This document shows, in pieces, positions 22,901 to 34,689 of a stretch of DNA of 64,000 nt. Below the pieces are notes generated by a model that was not told the DNA's origin, did not search any database, and saw only the letters and a program-made list of their open reading frames with translations. Source of the DNA: Ischnura elegans. Lineage: Eukaryota; Arthropoda; Insecta; Odonata; Coenagrionidae. A program made the translations under genes and the position numbers. The stretch lies in NCBI RefSeq assembly GCF_921293095.1, contig NC_060247.1, positions 109,449,111 to 109,513,110 on the forward strand, read 5' to 3'. Positions within the stretch are counted from its first letter, which is position 1. Each line of letters starts with the position of its first letter.

Positions 22901-25900
22901 TTGAAATTTTCCCAGGTTTAGGAAAATTTTCTAATTTTTGCAAAAACTTCTGTTTAGGTGCTTTTTGGGCAAAACGTTGACCTAACCCCAAGGGGAAAGA
23001 TAGAAGGATGAATTTTTCAGGCTACTTTTGTAAGAAATAGAATCAATTATCTTTCAGATTTAATTCTGCCTGGAAAATAGCATGAAATACGGAAAAAATG
23101 TAATACCTTTGGGAAAGTACCCAGTAGGCACTGACAGGACGTCATGCATATGTCTTTCTAACTGCTATGGTACCTAAGGCTTTTAATCAGCCAAAATCCC
23201 TACATGAATGTGTGCAGGGTCATTCCATGACAAATCATCCAGAAAACTTTGAAGATTACTCCCTTTAACTCAGATTTATTCTAAATAAATCTTTTTATCA
23301 CCTTCGCATGGCTTTGTTAGTCACTAAATAGTCATTAGTTTTAAATTATCAAAGTTTTGAGCAAAAACATTACTTTTCACAATTTCCAAATAAGGTAATA
23401 AGATAGGGTTGGTAAATATTTCAATTTTTTTAAAATGAATCGAAATATATGATCTAATTGATGACAATTAATTAATGGTCGTGTTTTCACTGCCACAGTG
23501 AAGATTTTTGGTTTAACTCTTTTCTTCTGACTCGACAAAGTCACACTTATGATATTTATAAATTATTGACATAATTTATAAATATCACAAGTGTGACTGT
23601 ATTAAATTTAATCCTTCATGACAAATCAATTTTGTTAATGGTCAAGTATTGTGTCTTCAGAATATTGTGGGAAACACGTGTAAGAAATATTTGTGGCAGA
23701 GCCTGGGAGCAGCTTGCATTCATCAAGCGTGTTATGGAAAAATTTTCAGATGAAAAAGTTAAATAGGTGCTGGTTAAATAGGTAAACCTCTATGTGCTGT
23801 TTTTGCTGTATAATAGATAATGATAACGTGTTGAGGAGACAATTAGGTTTTATTTACCTGCCTCAATTATGCCTTGCCTTGGTGAAATGGGTCTCAAATG
23901 AGCTTAGAACCATTGTGTGAGTGGAAGTTTAGTGTGAGGTTATCTGAAAGTTGTACTTCCTGGATAACTTCTGTGGAGAAATGGACTCATAGAACTAGAA
24001 GACAAATACTTGTTATGCATGAATGATTTGCCTAGGCTTTTCCACATGGATCAGGTGACAAAAAAGAATCATTAACCATAGCATACCCTGCTATAGGCCA
24101 TACTCATTCTATTATATCCATGGACCGCTGTACTAGGTCAACAGACTTCTGCTGTACATTTCATCATTAGTCTAATTTTTGGGCTAACCTAAATATTATA
24201 CGTATATCTTAATGGCCCTTTGGTGATATTGCAATTCCTCTTGATCCGAATCTTAGATCTCCTCTCTCTTGTTTTTATAGGTTGATAAAGAAAAGGAGAC
24301 TGAGAAGGAGCTGGAAATGGAGAAGGAAGATGAAGCTGAAACGGTGTATGTTGAGGGTGAGAGCGATGACGACATTTCTGATTTGGGTGATGATGAGGAT
24401 CTCTCTGGCATGTCAGATATTGAGGTAAGTGTAACCGTAAGAAAAAACTTTAGGAGAATTTAAGGGGCCCAATAATTATCAAATTCTGTGCAGTATGATT
24501 TGCTATCAAGAAAATGTTATGAGAATCTTCAATAGCATTATAGTGCAGAAGTGGTGTGAAATGTAGCCCTTGACCCTTTTTACTGCCAGCAGGCCTATGT
24601 ATAATTTTTTGTTAGGTGTGTGAAAACTACTAGGTGTCTAAATACAAGCTCAGTGTCTAAATTAGTATAATTAAATTGTTTTCATAATGCCAACCCTTTA
24701 ATTATTCTATTGTAACCCTAAACACAAAATCTGTGGATATTTTATGCATGGGATTGTAAAAAATCTTGATGTTGAAGACTTGCATCAAATTTTTTCTAGA
24801 ATCAATAATATTATGTAGTATTGTGTAATAAGTGATGCAATTAAGAAACAAAAAATTGAAAACATGGAATCTTGCAAAATTTATGAAAATAGCTTTGGTA
24901 GGCTTTACATGACCCTTTTAAATTAGGATTTTAGGGGAAGGGCTAATATTATTAATTATTAATATTATTAATTATTAATATTATCCCGGTCAAGGCGAAT
25001 GATTTTTTCTCTGTGGATTTTTCGCACTAATATTATTAGTACATTTTTCTCTTCATGTAACTTTTCAAGATAGTGGAAAATATTTCCAAAGTCATCACAT
25101 CACATCTCCACAGGCATTACATACATATTTAAAGAGTTGCATTCCCTGCTGCTACCTATCTAAATACAGCAGACTCCCGATGATCAGACTGCTGCTTATC
25201 CTTGTTGCGGATTATCCACGCATGAGTTCACACTCAGATGTTTTCTGCGATCTTTATATGAAAATAAAATCGGACGCAAAAGCACTAGAATATGTGCATT
25301 TTAATGTAAGGCTACACCAGGATTAGTATTTTCATTAGAATCCCCTTCGTAAATTGAAATTATTATTTTTACTTGCTCACAAGGAATGTTTCAGGTTTAC
25401 TTAGACATTATGTTGTCTGCTCTTGAATTCCAGACGACGATCAGTGCCGGGAAAAGAAACTTTTGACAAATTTTAGAAGATTTTTCAATGGTTAATCAAT
25501 CATAAATCAAGAGAAATGTTACCTACGATCTTTAATTGTATATTTCATATTGTAAATACATAATTATTGCCATGGCCATGCATGCAGTTGAATCTGGCTC
25601 AAGGGAACCAGAGACTTTGTCGCACTTGGGCATGTCACGCAGTTACTAGTCTAGGTCAAACTGGAGAGGAAGGGAATAGTAGAAGTTAAGGCAACGGGAG
25701 AAGTAAAGATTGCATGAGTCATAGCCAGGCATTCGCCTACGTAGACAATTTGCCATAAGTCCTAGTTTCTTGTAACAGCTACTGCACACTGGCATGATCG
25801 CACACAGTTTCCTTCATGGGAGTTCTGTGATCCTGTTTTCCAAGCATCGTGGTGCGTAATAGGGTGGTTTCCTATTATTTTTTTTATTGCCTAAATCGAA

Positions 25901-28147
25901 AGATTATTACACCTGGAGTACGTATTTCATGCTTTTAGATTTTTAAATGACGATATCTATTTTTCGCAATTAAATGAAAAGTGAAAATTTTCAAGCGCAC
26001 GAAAACGCGACGCGTAAGTATGAATGACGGGAAATCTCTCCGTGTGTCGTATTTCTGGTACCCGCTGCCGCCCTGTGAGGTGACCTTGAGGCGAGGCTTA
26101 GCGCTGATACGACGCAGGCTGCTAGCGGGTAGCTGAGTACCCTGCTGGCTGGTAGCGCTTCGCTTAAATAAGGATTATGAATACCTTATCAAATGAAGAA
26201 AACTTTCCGACCTTAGCCAGTTTTAATAAGTGATTGTTAAGACATGTTTCCCTGAGCTCTGTGCCTCATGCATGCATTGGTAACCTCAGACGATGTATAA
26301 CTCCTATCTTCTCATATAGAAACTAGGTCCCTGTGACGTCACGTGGAGTGGCATCGCATGGGCGCCAATCTGGCCCTTTTCAAATGAGGATAAAAATGGA
26401 CCATTGCCATTCGTCTAAACCGGTATTTCTAAAACGAAATAATTTGTATATTTGAATACAGTAATGGTGGGTAACGAATCGCAATCAATGCCTTTCGTTT
26501 TCTTTGATGAAGGAAACTACCCTATTGTTCTCGGTGATCAAGTATCTGAATCCCGCAGCACTTGTATCCAGAGCAACTTGTGAGAGACATGTCTATATGG
26601 CATGGTGCCTGAAAGTGTAGTTTCCAACATTGCACAGTGGTTTTGAAGCATTCATACACTGTCACTTTTCTGTATCCGTGATCTTGCAGCCATGTGCATG
26701 GTTTCCGGAAACCAGGTATTACATGGAGCTGTAGGAATATGAGTATAATCACGTTATAGCTTCTAAAAAGGTTGCGGTCGGGAAAAGAAAGCTCTTAATG
26801 ATTACAGAAATCAATGTAAAATAACTGGCAATGTGCGCTGATGATAAAAGATTATATGATTTATGTAAATTACAGTACACTCCTGATTATCTGGGCTAGT
26901 GATGGGGAGATATGGCACGAATAGTCGAAAAACACGGATAACCCAAACTTTAACTTAAATACCTTGTAATGTTCATAATTTACGTAAAACAAACAACATA
27001 TTATTATTTATGCAGTTATTGTTATTTATGAGTGCTTCCTGGACTCATTGAAAGCTTTCTTTGCCAGTTCGCGATCTTTTTAATGGCTATAACTTGGTGT
27101 ACTTGTATCATCAATGCTCCATGTAAAGCCTGGCTTCGAAAACCACACATCCGTGGCTGTGTGATCACATATACGGAAAAGTGATTTGCACGAATACTTC
27201 AAAACCACTGCTCGATGTCGGAAACTACACTGTCAGGCACCACGCCACGTAGTCGCGTCTCGCAGAAGTTGCCCAGGTTGCAACTGCTGCGGTACGTGTA
27301 TCCGTGATCAAGGAGCGCGGTCGATAACTGCGAGGCTTGGCAAACAGGAACACGGTGCTCCCGTGAATGCAGCCAGCGCACAATTGCTTATGTTTTATGA
27401 AGGGGATTCTAATGGAAATAATAAGCCCGGTGTATCCTAGCATTAATGCAGTAATTCCGGTGATTGTGCGTCCAATTTTTTTTTTATAAAGATCACGGAA
27501 AAAATTGAGCGAGAGTGGAAATCATGCACGGGTGATCCCCAACCCGGATAAATTGCAGCCGGATAATCGGGAGTCTGCTGAGTGAAGATTACAAGAAATT
27601 AAAGTGAAGTTTGGATTAATTGTTTTATCTGATAATTCGTGTCGCCTCTCCACATCATTAGCTTGGATAATTGGGAGTATGCTGTGAAATAAATCTGTTA
27701 TTTCTGACTAGACAAGTCCATAGGATGAGCCATTGATAACTGTCAGTATATGCTTGTATCACATGTATTAGTGGCCACTCTGAATCATCTCCAGTGGACG
27801 ATCAGATGAATACTTTGTGGCTCTTGACAAAAAAGTAATCTAAACTCATTACTTAAAAATGTGATTTTGAGAGAGATTAAATGATAAGTTTGATGTTGTC
27901 TTGTGGAAAATTCTGCTTGGTGTTATTTAGTAGTATTTAGTTTAGGGGAAAGAAAAATTTTGTTTTGGGTCTGAGGAACTAACTATGGGCCATTTTTTAT
28001 ATCTTTCAGGAAATAGCATCTTCCATTGCCAAAGTACGTGGTGGTCATCTTGGTGAACCAGGTCCATCTTCATCAAGTAAAAAGAAGCGGCCAAGAATCG
28101 AGATTGAGTATGAAACTGAAATGGAGAAACAGCCTGTTACTAGTTAA
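19965..28147 (+). CDS. MAK16: MAK16 ribosome-biogenesis protein, eight coding exons
   Basis: Exons: 19965-19979, 20078-20124, 20197-20340, 20436-20618, 21432-21561, 22252-22344, 24281-24424, 28010-28147, each with GT donor and AG acceptor and phases that join without a break. The product is 297 residues, close to the ~300 of animal MAK16. It has the conserved N-terminus (MQHDDVVW), four cysteines at 16, 28, 38 and 43 in the family's N-terminal domain, [16 protein letters not shown] (43-58), [19 protein letters not shown] (107-125), [20 protein letters not shown] (147-166) and YGDIYNFP (174-181). An acidic tail (190-252) and a basic [12 protein letters not shown] end follow. The family acts in the nucleolus in 60S subunit maturation. 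The promoter carries DRE elements, fitting a housekeeping gene. Introns 6 and 7 (1.9 and 3.6 kb) are transposon-rich. ATTAAA at 28153 is very close to the stop; the poly(A) site is unclear. Confidence 0.95.
21968..22123. mobile_element. MITE with GAATATAGTCCCCCC repeats in MAK16 intron 5
   Basis: Starts TGTATTTCTCCGAATATAGT followed by a C run. The GAATATAGT-plus-C-run block recurs 60 bp later, and the right end is GGGGGGACTATATTTAGACA. This gives imperfect terminal inverted repeats around an internal duplication. No coding potential; lies wholly within an intron. Confidence 0.5.
23539..23598. repeat. 27-bp stem-loop with one mismatch, MAK16 intron 6
   Basis: 23539-23565 (AGTCACACTTATGATATTTA...) pairs with 23572-23598 over 27 bases with one mismatch and a 6-base loop (TTGACA). 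It would fold in the unspliced pre-mRNA. Confidence 0.85.
24945..24984. repeat. AT-rich tandem/palindromic TAATATTATTAAT array
   Basis: Three tandem copies of a TAATATTATTAAT-like unit in MAK16 intron 7, self-complementary and without coding content. Confidence 0.7.
25167..26850 (-). mobile_element. Tigger/pogo-like non-autonomous element, copy W, with nested element
   Basis: Terminus CAGCAGACTCCCGATGATCAG after a TA. The first ~600 bp reappear in reverse complement at 33225-33816. The far part (26530-26850) is the reverse complement of the interior of the neighbouring copy at 26876-27580. The distal terminus is lost where the next copy abuts. CAG-A-CTCCCGATTATCCG ends with TA targets are typical of pogo/Tigger elements. 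An AATAGGG-type element is inserted at 25858-26526. No intact transposase frame remains. Confidence 0.6.
25858..26526 (-). mobile_element. 669-bp element with AATAGGGTRGTTTCCT inverted ends, nested copy
   Basis: Starts AATAGGGTGGTTTCCT and ends AGGAAACTACCCTATT, near-perfect 16-bp terminal inverted repeats. The whole length matches the reverse complement of 42934-43530, with shared blocks such as the TTTAAATGACGATAT and CATTTGAAA regions. It sits inside the Tigger-like copy W. I see no transposase; the superfamily is not clear from the ends. Confidence 0.75.
26876..27580 (+). mobile_element. Tigger/pogo-like non-autonomous element, copy X
   Basis: Begins TA-CAGTACACTCCTGATTATC and ends CGGATAATCGGGAGTCTGCTG, so both ends are present as inverted repeats (about 705 bp). 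It lies tail to tail with the inverted copy W in MAK16 intron 7. The interior is decayed and holds no long conserved frame. Confidence 0.65.
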
Positions 28148-28504
28148 TTCTTATTAAAATTTTTAACTAAAAGCAACTCTTTCATTTGGTAAGAAATATG
28201 TACCAAATATTTCAGTTCCTTCTTCTCATTGACTCACTGATTCATTTACTCTTTTTCTTAGTGTAGGTTATACGTGCTGTGGAACCTTGGAGTGAAAAAT
28301 GCTCAGAATGCTCCATAGGTAGCTCCAGCTGCCGCCTATATTTCATACTCGTTATATCTTAAGGATGAAGGATTATTTTCAATTTTCATCCTTCCTGCTT
28401 TTCTTATGCATCTTTGCTGTTTCATTTAGGTAGATGACTTGCATTTACATTAACTGGAGAACTTTTCTGTTTTGCTGATGAAATTCACTATCGAACTATT
28501 ATTT

Positions 28505-28690
28505 CCACACTTATCCATAAACCATGCATCTGTAGCTGCATGATACATGATGTCAGGTGACGTGGTAATGGATGTGGTGTCCTGGATTGCTAATGTGTGC
28601 CAAATCTCTGTTGAGTGTCAGAAACTACATTCCATACACCTTAAATACCAGTAACATCGCTGAAAGTTGTGTGAGAGGCAGTTAAAGCAG
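28505..28690 (+). mobile_element. Fragment of the Tigger-like family
   Basis: AAACCATGCATCTGTAGCTG and GTCAGAAACTACATTCCATA resemble the interior of copies W and X. No termini. Confidence 0.4.
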
Positions 28691-28760
28691 GATGTGGTTC
28701 ATGAGCATACAATGGAATCATTCTCATTATCCTCGAAGCTCTGAAACCACAACCAAACTA

Positions 28761-28860
28761 CAGTGAAACCTCGATAAAATGAGACCCCACGGTGCTCAAA
28801 TAAACACTTCCTATAACAAATTCTTGCTTTACCAGAGGTGGAGCAAACATTAGGCAATAT
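28761..28860 (+). mobile_element. Left end of a pogo/Tigger-type DNA transposon
   Basis: TA-CAGTGAAACCTCGATAAAAT is a characteristic Tigger-type terminus. The partner end was not found in the next 2 kb, so the extent is unknown. Confidence 0.4.
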
Positions 28861-30203
28861 GCCTATTGTGAACACTTATGCAGGAACAGGAGTGGTGCGG
28901 CGACAGAGAAATTTCTATCCAATAATCGTAAGCATAAATCCAGATGAAAGGCGATTTTTTTTGCATCACTAAATTTCCTTACTATAATAAGAACAAGTCA
29001 AACAATTTATTAGTGCCGTACTGAATAAAAATCATGCAAAGCATTGCTTTGTCAACATTTTCCCAGTACACGACCAACGAAGCTATTTTTCTATATACTT
29101 AATTAGTGCCATTACGTGATCATTCTATTATTTTGGTATTTTCCGCCGAAAATTCAAACAATTACTGATAAAACTCCAACGTGGTTATTTAATGCCTCAA
29201 ATGCTTCTGTTGGTGTATGTTCATTGTTCCTGTGCGTTACGCGGCAGTTGCAGATGAAAACGGAGGAAGGTGGTATAACAATCCTGCCTCTGAATACCTT
29301 TTCTATCGTCCAATGTAATATCTTAATTATCTACGCTAAAAAGTCTTCTAAGCTTGCATAATGATGTGATTAAAATTGCTCATGTTTCGAAGAAAAGGTC
29401 CATTTTGATTGTTACCCCCGTGTAGTCATTGAAATAATACACAAGAGTGTATCCACGGCTCTGCAATAAAAAGGATGTGAATTAAAATTGGTAATATATA
29501 GGACTCCTTGATTTTCGCAAATTTTGGCACATTTTCAGTTTTTACGCGAATTTCAATGTTATAGGCTTATTTTGTGATTTTTTCCACTACTTAAAAGAAT
29601 ATTTGATCGTTTCGCTACTTTTTCAACTTCAAGCAACCAGAAAGTGCTTTCATTTTTTAAAACAAATCCGCAAATAAAGATGAAGCCACGAATTTAAACT
29701 ACGGGCTCTCGACGCTGCTGCATTTCCTCATCCCCAAAACTCTCATTTGAAGTGTTATCATCGACATCGCTACGTCTCCAATAAGTATTTTTTCCAAACC
29801 AGTTAAATATTGCTTGTTTCGACAAGTGTCGCGAAGAAGAGTTCGCAAAGCGGCCGATAGTACGTTGAAGACACGGGTGCATTCTGGAGGAGTGACTGCT
29901 AGTCCCCGATTTGTGCATTGGAGCCGGATGCTATGCGAACCTCCCAGACTGTGTGAATGGTTTGGTTGGGCACCACAGTTATGGCTTATATACATCATAT
30001 CAACACGTCCCTAGCACAAAGGATTATTTCAGCAGCAACGAGTGCTAGGGCAAGAATCGGCTTCAAAGAATGTACGATGAAACCACTGACCAAACTGGGA
30101 AATGCATCTTCGTTGTTATTATCAAGCCACTGAATTGCTCAAGTAAGTGGTGTATTTAAGTAGGTGGAGTTAGGGTTTTGGAGAACGTGAGTGGTGCAGT
30201 ATA
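28861..30203. other. Intergenic stretch, nothing firmly recognised
   Basis: Short overlapping frames at 29694-30014 look slightly protein-like on both strands, but I could match no family. They may be decayed interior of the element that starts at 28761. Confidence 0.3.
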
Positions 30204-30211
30204 TTCTAGAG

Positions 30212-30505
30212 CAGGGGTCTCCAATTGACTAGGCCGCGAGGGCCACATTCTAAGTTCCGAATCACCCCGCGGGCCGGATAGCAAATTTGCCGATGACTGA
30301 AGTATTCGATGCCAACGTCTACTGAAGTATCCAGTGGCATATTTCTTATTTATGAACAGTTGAAGGCGACTTTGATGAGCAGTACAGCGCTGCAATGCTC
30401 CTAGTGGCGTCTCACAGAGTTAAACGAGCAAGAATCGTTTGCTACTTGAAAGGAGTGCGTGGGCCGGATGAAAGCCCTCTGCCGGCCATATTTTGGAGAC
30501 CCCTG
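30212..30505. mobile_element. hAT non-autonomous element, 294 bp
   Basis: Ends CAGGGGTCTCCAATT and TTGGAGACCCCTG form inverted repeats. Sub-terminal CGCGGGCCGG and GGGCCGGATG boxes are typical of hAT elements. The flanking 8-mers TTCTAGAG and TTCTAGTC match at six of eight positions, fitting the 8-bp target duplication of hAT. No transposase. Confidence 0.85.
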
Positions 30506-30513
30506 TTCTAGTC

Positions 30514-31227
30514 AATACTGAAAGTGATTACTGAGGTTATTAACAGAGGCATTAAGTTTGAAAATATGGTAGCAATACATAGCTACATATTCTGCTAGGT
30601 ATATGTTTGCATGTGTTGACTCTTTAACACTTTGAAGCCCAGGGTATTTTCATGTGCAGGTTGCAAAAAACCCAGGTTGTTTTTTTTATAAAATTATTTC
30701 CTAATCTGAAAAATTACATTAAGGAGCCACTAAATGACAGCTTTTGCCATGCAAGAAGACCAGAAAGCTAAAGAAATGAGGCTAAATAGTTCTGGCCAAG
30801 TAAATACGCCCAATATTTTTCCCCAGAATCAAATACGAAAGCCCAAGCTCTATTCAGGCGTGGGTCCCTGGCAGAAAATATACATCCCGAGGAATATTTG
30901 GGCTTGGGCATCCGAAGTTTCAATGGTACCATTCTATGAAGACATGGTACATATACAGTGTTGGGCCTACAAGCTCAACTTATTAGCCAGCATATATGGT
31001 CTGCACAACTTCAGTAGCTCAACTCATGTTGCACTATGCAAACTTTTGTTCTTGAAGAAAACATCGATACCTGTCACACCTAAGGAACATGTACCTTAAT
31101 GGAGAAAGTTGTGCCAACTTGTTCCTATACCTGTATTAATGCGGTGCAATAGATAAGATACAATAGTGGATCACATTAAAGAATATTGTAAGGACTTCAG
31201 AATTTTGGTCAACTTCGGATGAAGAGA
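30514..31227. other. Intergenic stretch, nothing recognised
   Basis: One 121-codon frame at 30734-31099 has no recognisable domain, no splice context and no biased composition. I do not call it a gene. Confidence 0.35.
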
Positions 31228-31235
31228 CTAGTTAT

Positions 31236-32512
31236 TAGGCCGGCCCTTCATCACTGGTCAACAATCCTAGGATTGGTTTGACGCAGATCTCCACTCAGTT
31301 CTCCTATCAGCTAATCTTTTCACTCCTACGTATTTCTTCTCTTTCACATCACTCTTTACTTGTTCCATATATTTTGTTCGAGGTCTTCCTTTTCCATTCT
31401 TGCCTTCCACCTGTCCTTCGACGATTGTCTTCATCAGGCCATCATGTCTCAAGATGTGGCCTATAAGGTTGTTCCGTCTTCTTATTAAGGTTTTCATGAG
31501 GCTTCTCGCACATTTCTTACTGTTTTTCTTGCACTAAGTTTATACATTTCGAACCCATTAGGTTATAGAAAAAAACACAGTACTTCTCTCACTGTAAGTA
31601 ACTTTAAGTCAAGTATTTCTTCACTTTCCTTTCCAACCAGTCTTGATTTCATACTTTTTCTTGTTAGCCTATTTATAAAATGAACGTCACTTGTATTCAT
31701 GATAAACTAGTTTTTTCACCACTTTTCTCCTTCAATCCTAAAAAACTTAGCACTTCCTATCTCTCCACATTGATCTACAAATGTGAACTGACTGCCTCGT
31801 TTCTTATTCCTTGAATATATCTATCAACTGTTATGGCGTTGGAAGCCCTGCTCATTATTTTCATTCCTTCATACAAACACAATTGTATGAAATACTTATA
31901 ACATTTTGCACATAAAGAGCAGTTTTGAACAAATCATGCGGTAATGGTGCGCGGTCATATGGTGGCAACAAACTAAGATTTAAGGGGTCGGCGCACAGTA
32001 CATAGGACGGCGTTGAAGGGTTAAGATTGACATTGTAGGCTTAAAAAACATTAATCATGACACAAGAGGAACAACCTTTTTAATTCTTAAATACCACGAG
32101 CATGTAAATCATGCCAGCAGGAGCAAAGTCTTTGCCAAGGGAGGGGAGGGGTGGAGGGGAAGTCTCTAGTAAGTGGTGCGGGGCGTACCTCAGCGGCGCC
32201 GCGGTGCGGGGTAGCGCCCTGGGGGGTGGATTGCATTACGATGGACGATATCTCGTAAACGCTTAGAGATAGGTCAAAACAAACAGAAAAACGGCCCTTA
32301 AGGGCTTTACTTTTACGTTTAACATAGAAATAGCACTTTTTCGGCCCCAAAAATCTCAATTGAGGGTCCTCAGTACTTAGGGCCCTTGGGGCACAGGTTG
32401 CCGTTATTTTAAAGTAACCAAATTTTAACACGTAAATATGAACCTCATTTGGACCATTTTGAGACTAGGAAAACATAGCTTTTCTCAATACTGAAAAATA
32501 AGAGCCGGCCTA
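31236..32512. mobile_element. 1.28-kb DNA transposon, TAGGCCGGC ends, perfect 8-bp target duplication
   Basis: The left end TAGGCCGGCCCTT and right end AAGAGCCGGCCTA are inverted repeats. The identical 8-mer CTAGTTAT flanks both sides (31228-31235 and 32513-32520). An 8-bp duplication suggests hAT-like or related transposition. The interior carries a LINE 3' fragment in the minus orientation and a GC-rich block near 32190. No transposase frame is recognisable, so it is non-autonomous or gutted. Confidence 0.75.
31258..31500 (-). mobile_element. LINE 3'-end fragment (RT C-terminal tail)
   Basis: The minus-strand frame contains RRRNNLIGHILRHDG, then VEGQVEGKNGKGRPRTKYME, the familiar C-terminal tail of non-LTR reverse transcriptases of the endonuclease-RT kind. 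A second copy with the same tail and the same ending (CATAGGATTGTTGAC) lies at 50485-50870. It is inside the transposon at 31236-32512. Confidence 0.7.
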
Positions 32513-32520
32513 CTAGTTAT

Positions 32521-33224
32521 ATACTATAACGTTGCATGCATAAGTAGACTTCATTATTTTCTATGATAGGAAGTTACTAAGTTAAGTTTGAAGTTTTCAT
32601 TATTGTGCATTACCTTGTGATCAGCATTTCCCCCTGTCAAAATGTGTTGCTTAATAGTATTTGGCTTGATAAAAGTTCATTTTTGTTCTTGAAAAAGATG
32701 TTTTATTCAAAGATTTTTTACTGTCTATGTCACAAAATGTATCTTTTTACCGGCTTTTTATACTGAATTTGGGTCCATTTTTATAGTGCTTAGAGAAGCT
32801 TTTGCAGTAAAGGCAGAAAAATTTGGATTCAAGGTTGCCTTTGCTTACTGCCATCAGTCAGTTCTGTTCACTTTATCATTTTCTATTCAATAGTGAGAGT
32901 AACCTTGGCAATCAGGCACCATTAAACTTGAAATCAGTGTATGAGGATGCCACTTTCACACTAGTTTATTGTTTTAATTTTAGTTACAGGCCCAAAAACT
33001 TTTTCCTAGATGTGATGATACCATGGCTTCATTTACTTTCATGTAAGACATCTACACTATTAATTTCCCAAGTGGTGAGTTCTTTTTTTGTGCATCATGG
33101 TCTGGGTTCGAGTATTACAACAAAGAGACAGTTACATCAATGAATATGCTTGGAGCTGGCCTTGTGTCTCAGAAAAGTCAGTACTATGGCATGTTCAGAC
33201 TCTTTATGATGTAATAATGACACA
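32521..33224. other. Intergenic stretch, nothing recognised
   Basis: T-rich DNA; two overlapping frames of about 100 codons have no coding character. Confidence 0.35.
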
Positions 33225-33816
33225 TATTACATTCTTACTTTGGCAATTTGTCTACGTAAGCGACTGCCTGGCTATGCCTCATGCTATCTCTACTTACACT
33301 TCTCCCCGCTGCCTTCACTTCTACTACTCCCTTCCTCCCCAGTTTGACCTTGACTAGTCATGGTGTAAATATGTCAAGAGTGTGACGAAATCTCAGGTTC
33401 CTTTGGCCCATATGCAACCACATGCGAGTCCATGGCAATAATTGTGCATATGCGATATGAAATATGCAAATATAGATTGTAGACAACATTTCTCTTAATT
33501 TGCAATTGGTTAGACATTGAAGAATCTTCTAAAATTCATCTTGAGTTTTTTTTCCTGTCGCTGATCGTTGTCTGCATGCTGGAGCAGACTTCTACGTAAA
33601 CTTGAAACATTCATTGTCAAAAAGTTAAGAAAATAATTCCATTTTACGAAGAGTATTCTAATGGAAATGATAAGGCTGGTGTAGCTTGTATTAAAATGCA
33701 AATATCCTGGTGCTTATGCATCCGATTAATTTCTTTCATAAAGATCGCGGAAAATATCGAAGAAGTGTAAAACTCATGCACAGATAAACTGCAGCCGGAT
33801 AATCGGGAGTGTGCTG
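33225..33816 (+). mobile_element. Tigger/pogo-like non-autonomous element, copy Y
   Basis: Ends CGGATAATCGGGAGTGTGCTG at 33796-33816. Its whole length matches, in reverse complement, the left ~600 bp of copy W (for example the AAACTGGGGAGGAAGGGA block read on the minus strand). It is 5'-truncated relative to copy X. Confidence 0.65.
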
Positions 33817-34689
33817 TGAACGTAATACGTATGGTTTTGGAGTAATTATTTTATCTGTCCCTGGAAAAATGGGTTACTGTTTGCATTTAAGTTAACTATA
33901 TGGTAACGCAGATAAGCCTTCTGATGTCAAGGGTATTCTGTGGCTTGGACTTCTTGGCGTTGCTGTAATATTGTATATTATTTGCCATGTATTTTTCCAT
34001 GTTAATCATAGGCATTTTGATGGTAAAGTGGCGGAAAAATATTAACACAAAGGGCATTGGCATCTGAAAAAGGCCAGTTCAGGCACAACTTGAAAATGTC
34101 TGTATTCCAAAATTTTGCCCTCCTAGTGCTCTCATACATTCAGAAATTTTAAAAGCTATATGCCCCTTATACTGGGAAATAATCATTTTGGTCATATTAA
34201 GTCAACATGTCAAAAGATACAAGTATGAATTCTTCCCCATATCCTCTGAAGTATGCTTCGCCCACAACTCACCTAGAATTGATGTTTACTGTCATGGGGA
34301 TCAATAAGATGTCTGTGAACACAGACGACTTATTGGGCATTGAAATGGGACATCTGTGATCACAGCCAACATATTTGGTATTGAAACTGCCATAGTGCAC
34401 AATCTGTGGTGTCGTGGGTAAAGTATCATGACACGAATCAGAGATTCCACAGATCAAGTCTTGGTGACAGATGATTTGATGCTGCACACACACTGTGGAA
34501 AATTTTCTGATGTTAAAACTCCACAAAACCTTGCATGAGATCCAGAGGATATTGCATGGCTATTAAATTCTAACGCTTATTTATTATTATTATATTTATT
34601 TGTTGAAATTCAACTCCTATCTTGCATGACCAATAGGGCTGTTGACCCCTGAGTGAATTTTGACTCACAGTCAACTTGTTTTAAAAGTC
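33817..34689. other. Intergenic stretch, nothing recognised
   Basis: No gene or repeat terminus seen. Confidence 0.3.

Noticed and set aside
29694-30014. Overlapping frames that looked transposase-like
   Set aside because: I could not match them to a known DDE or HTH motif, so no element is named.
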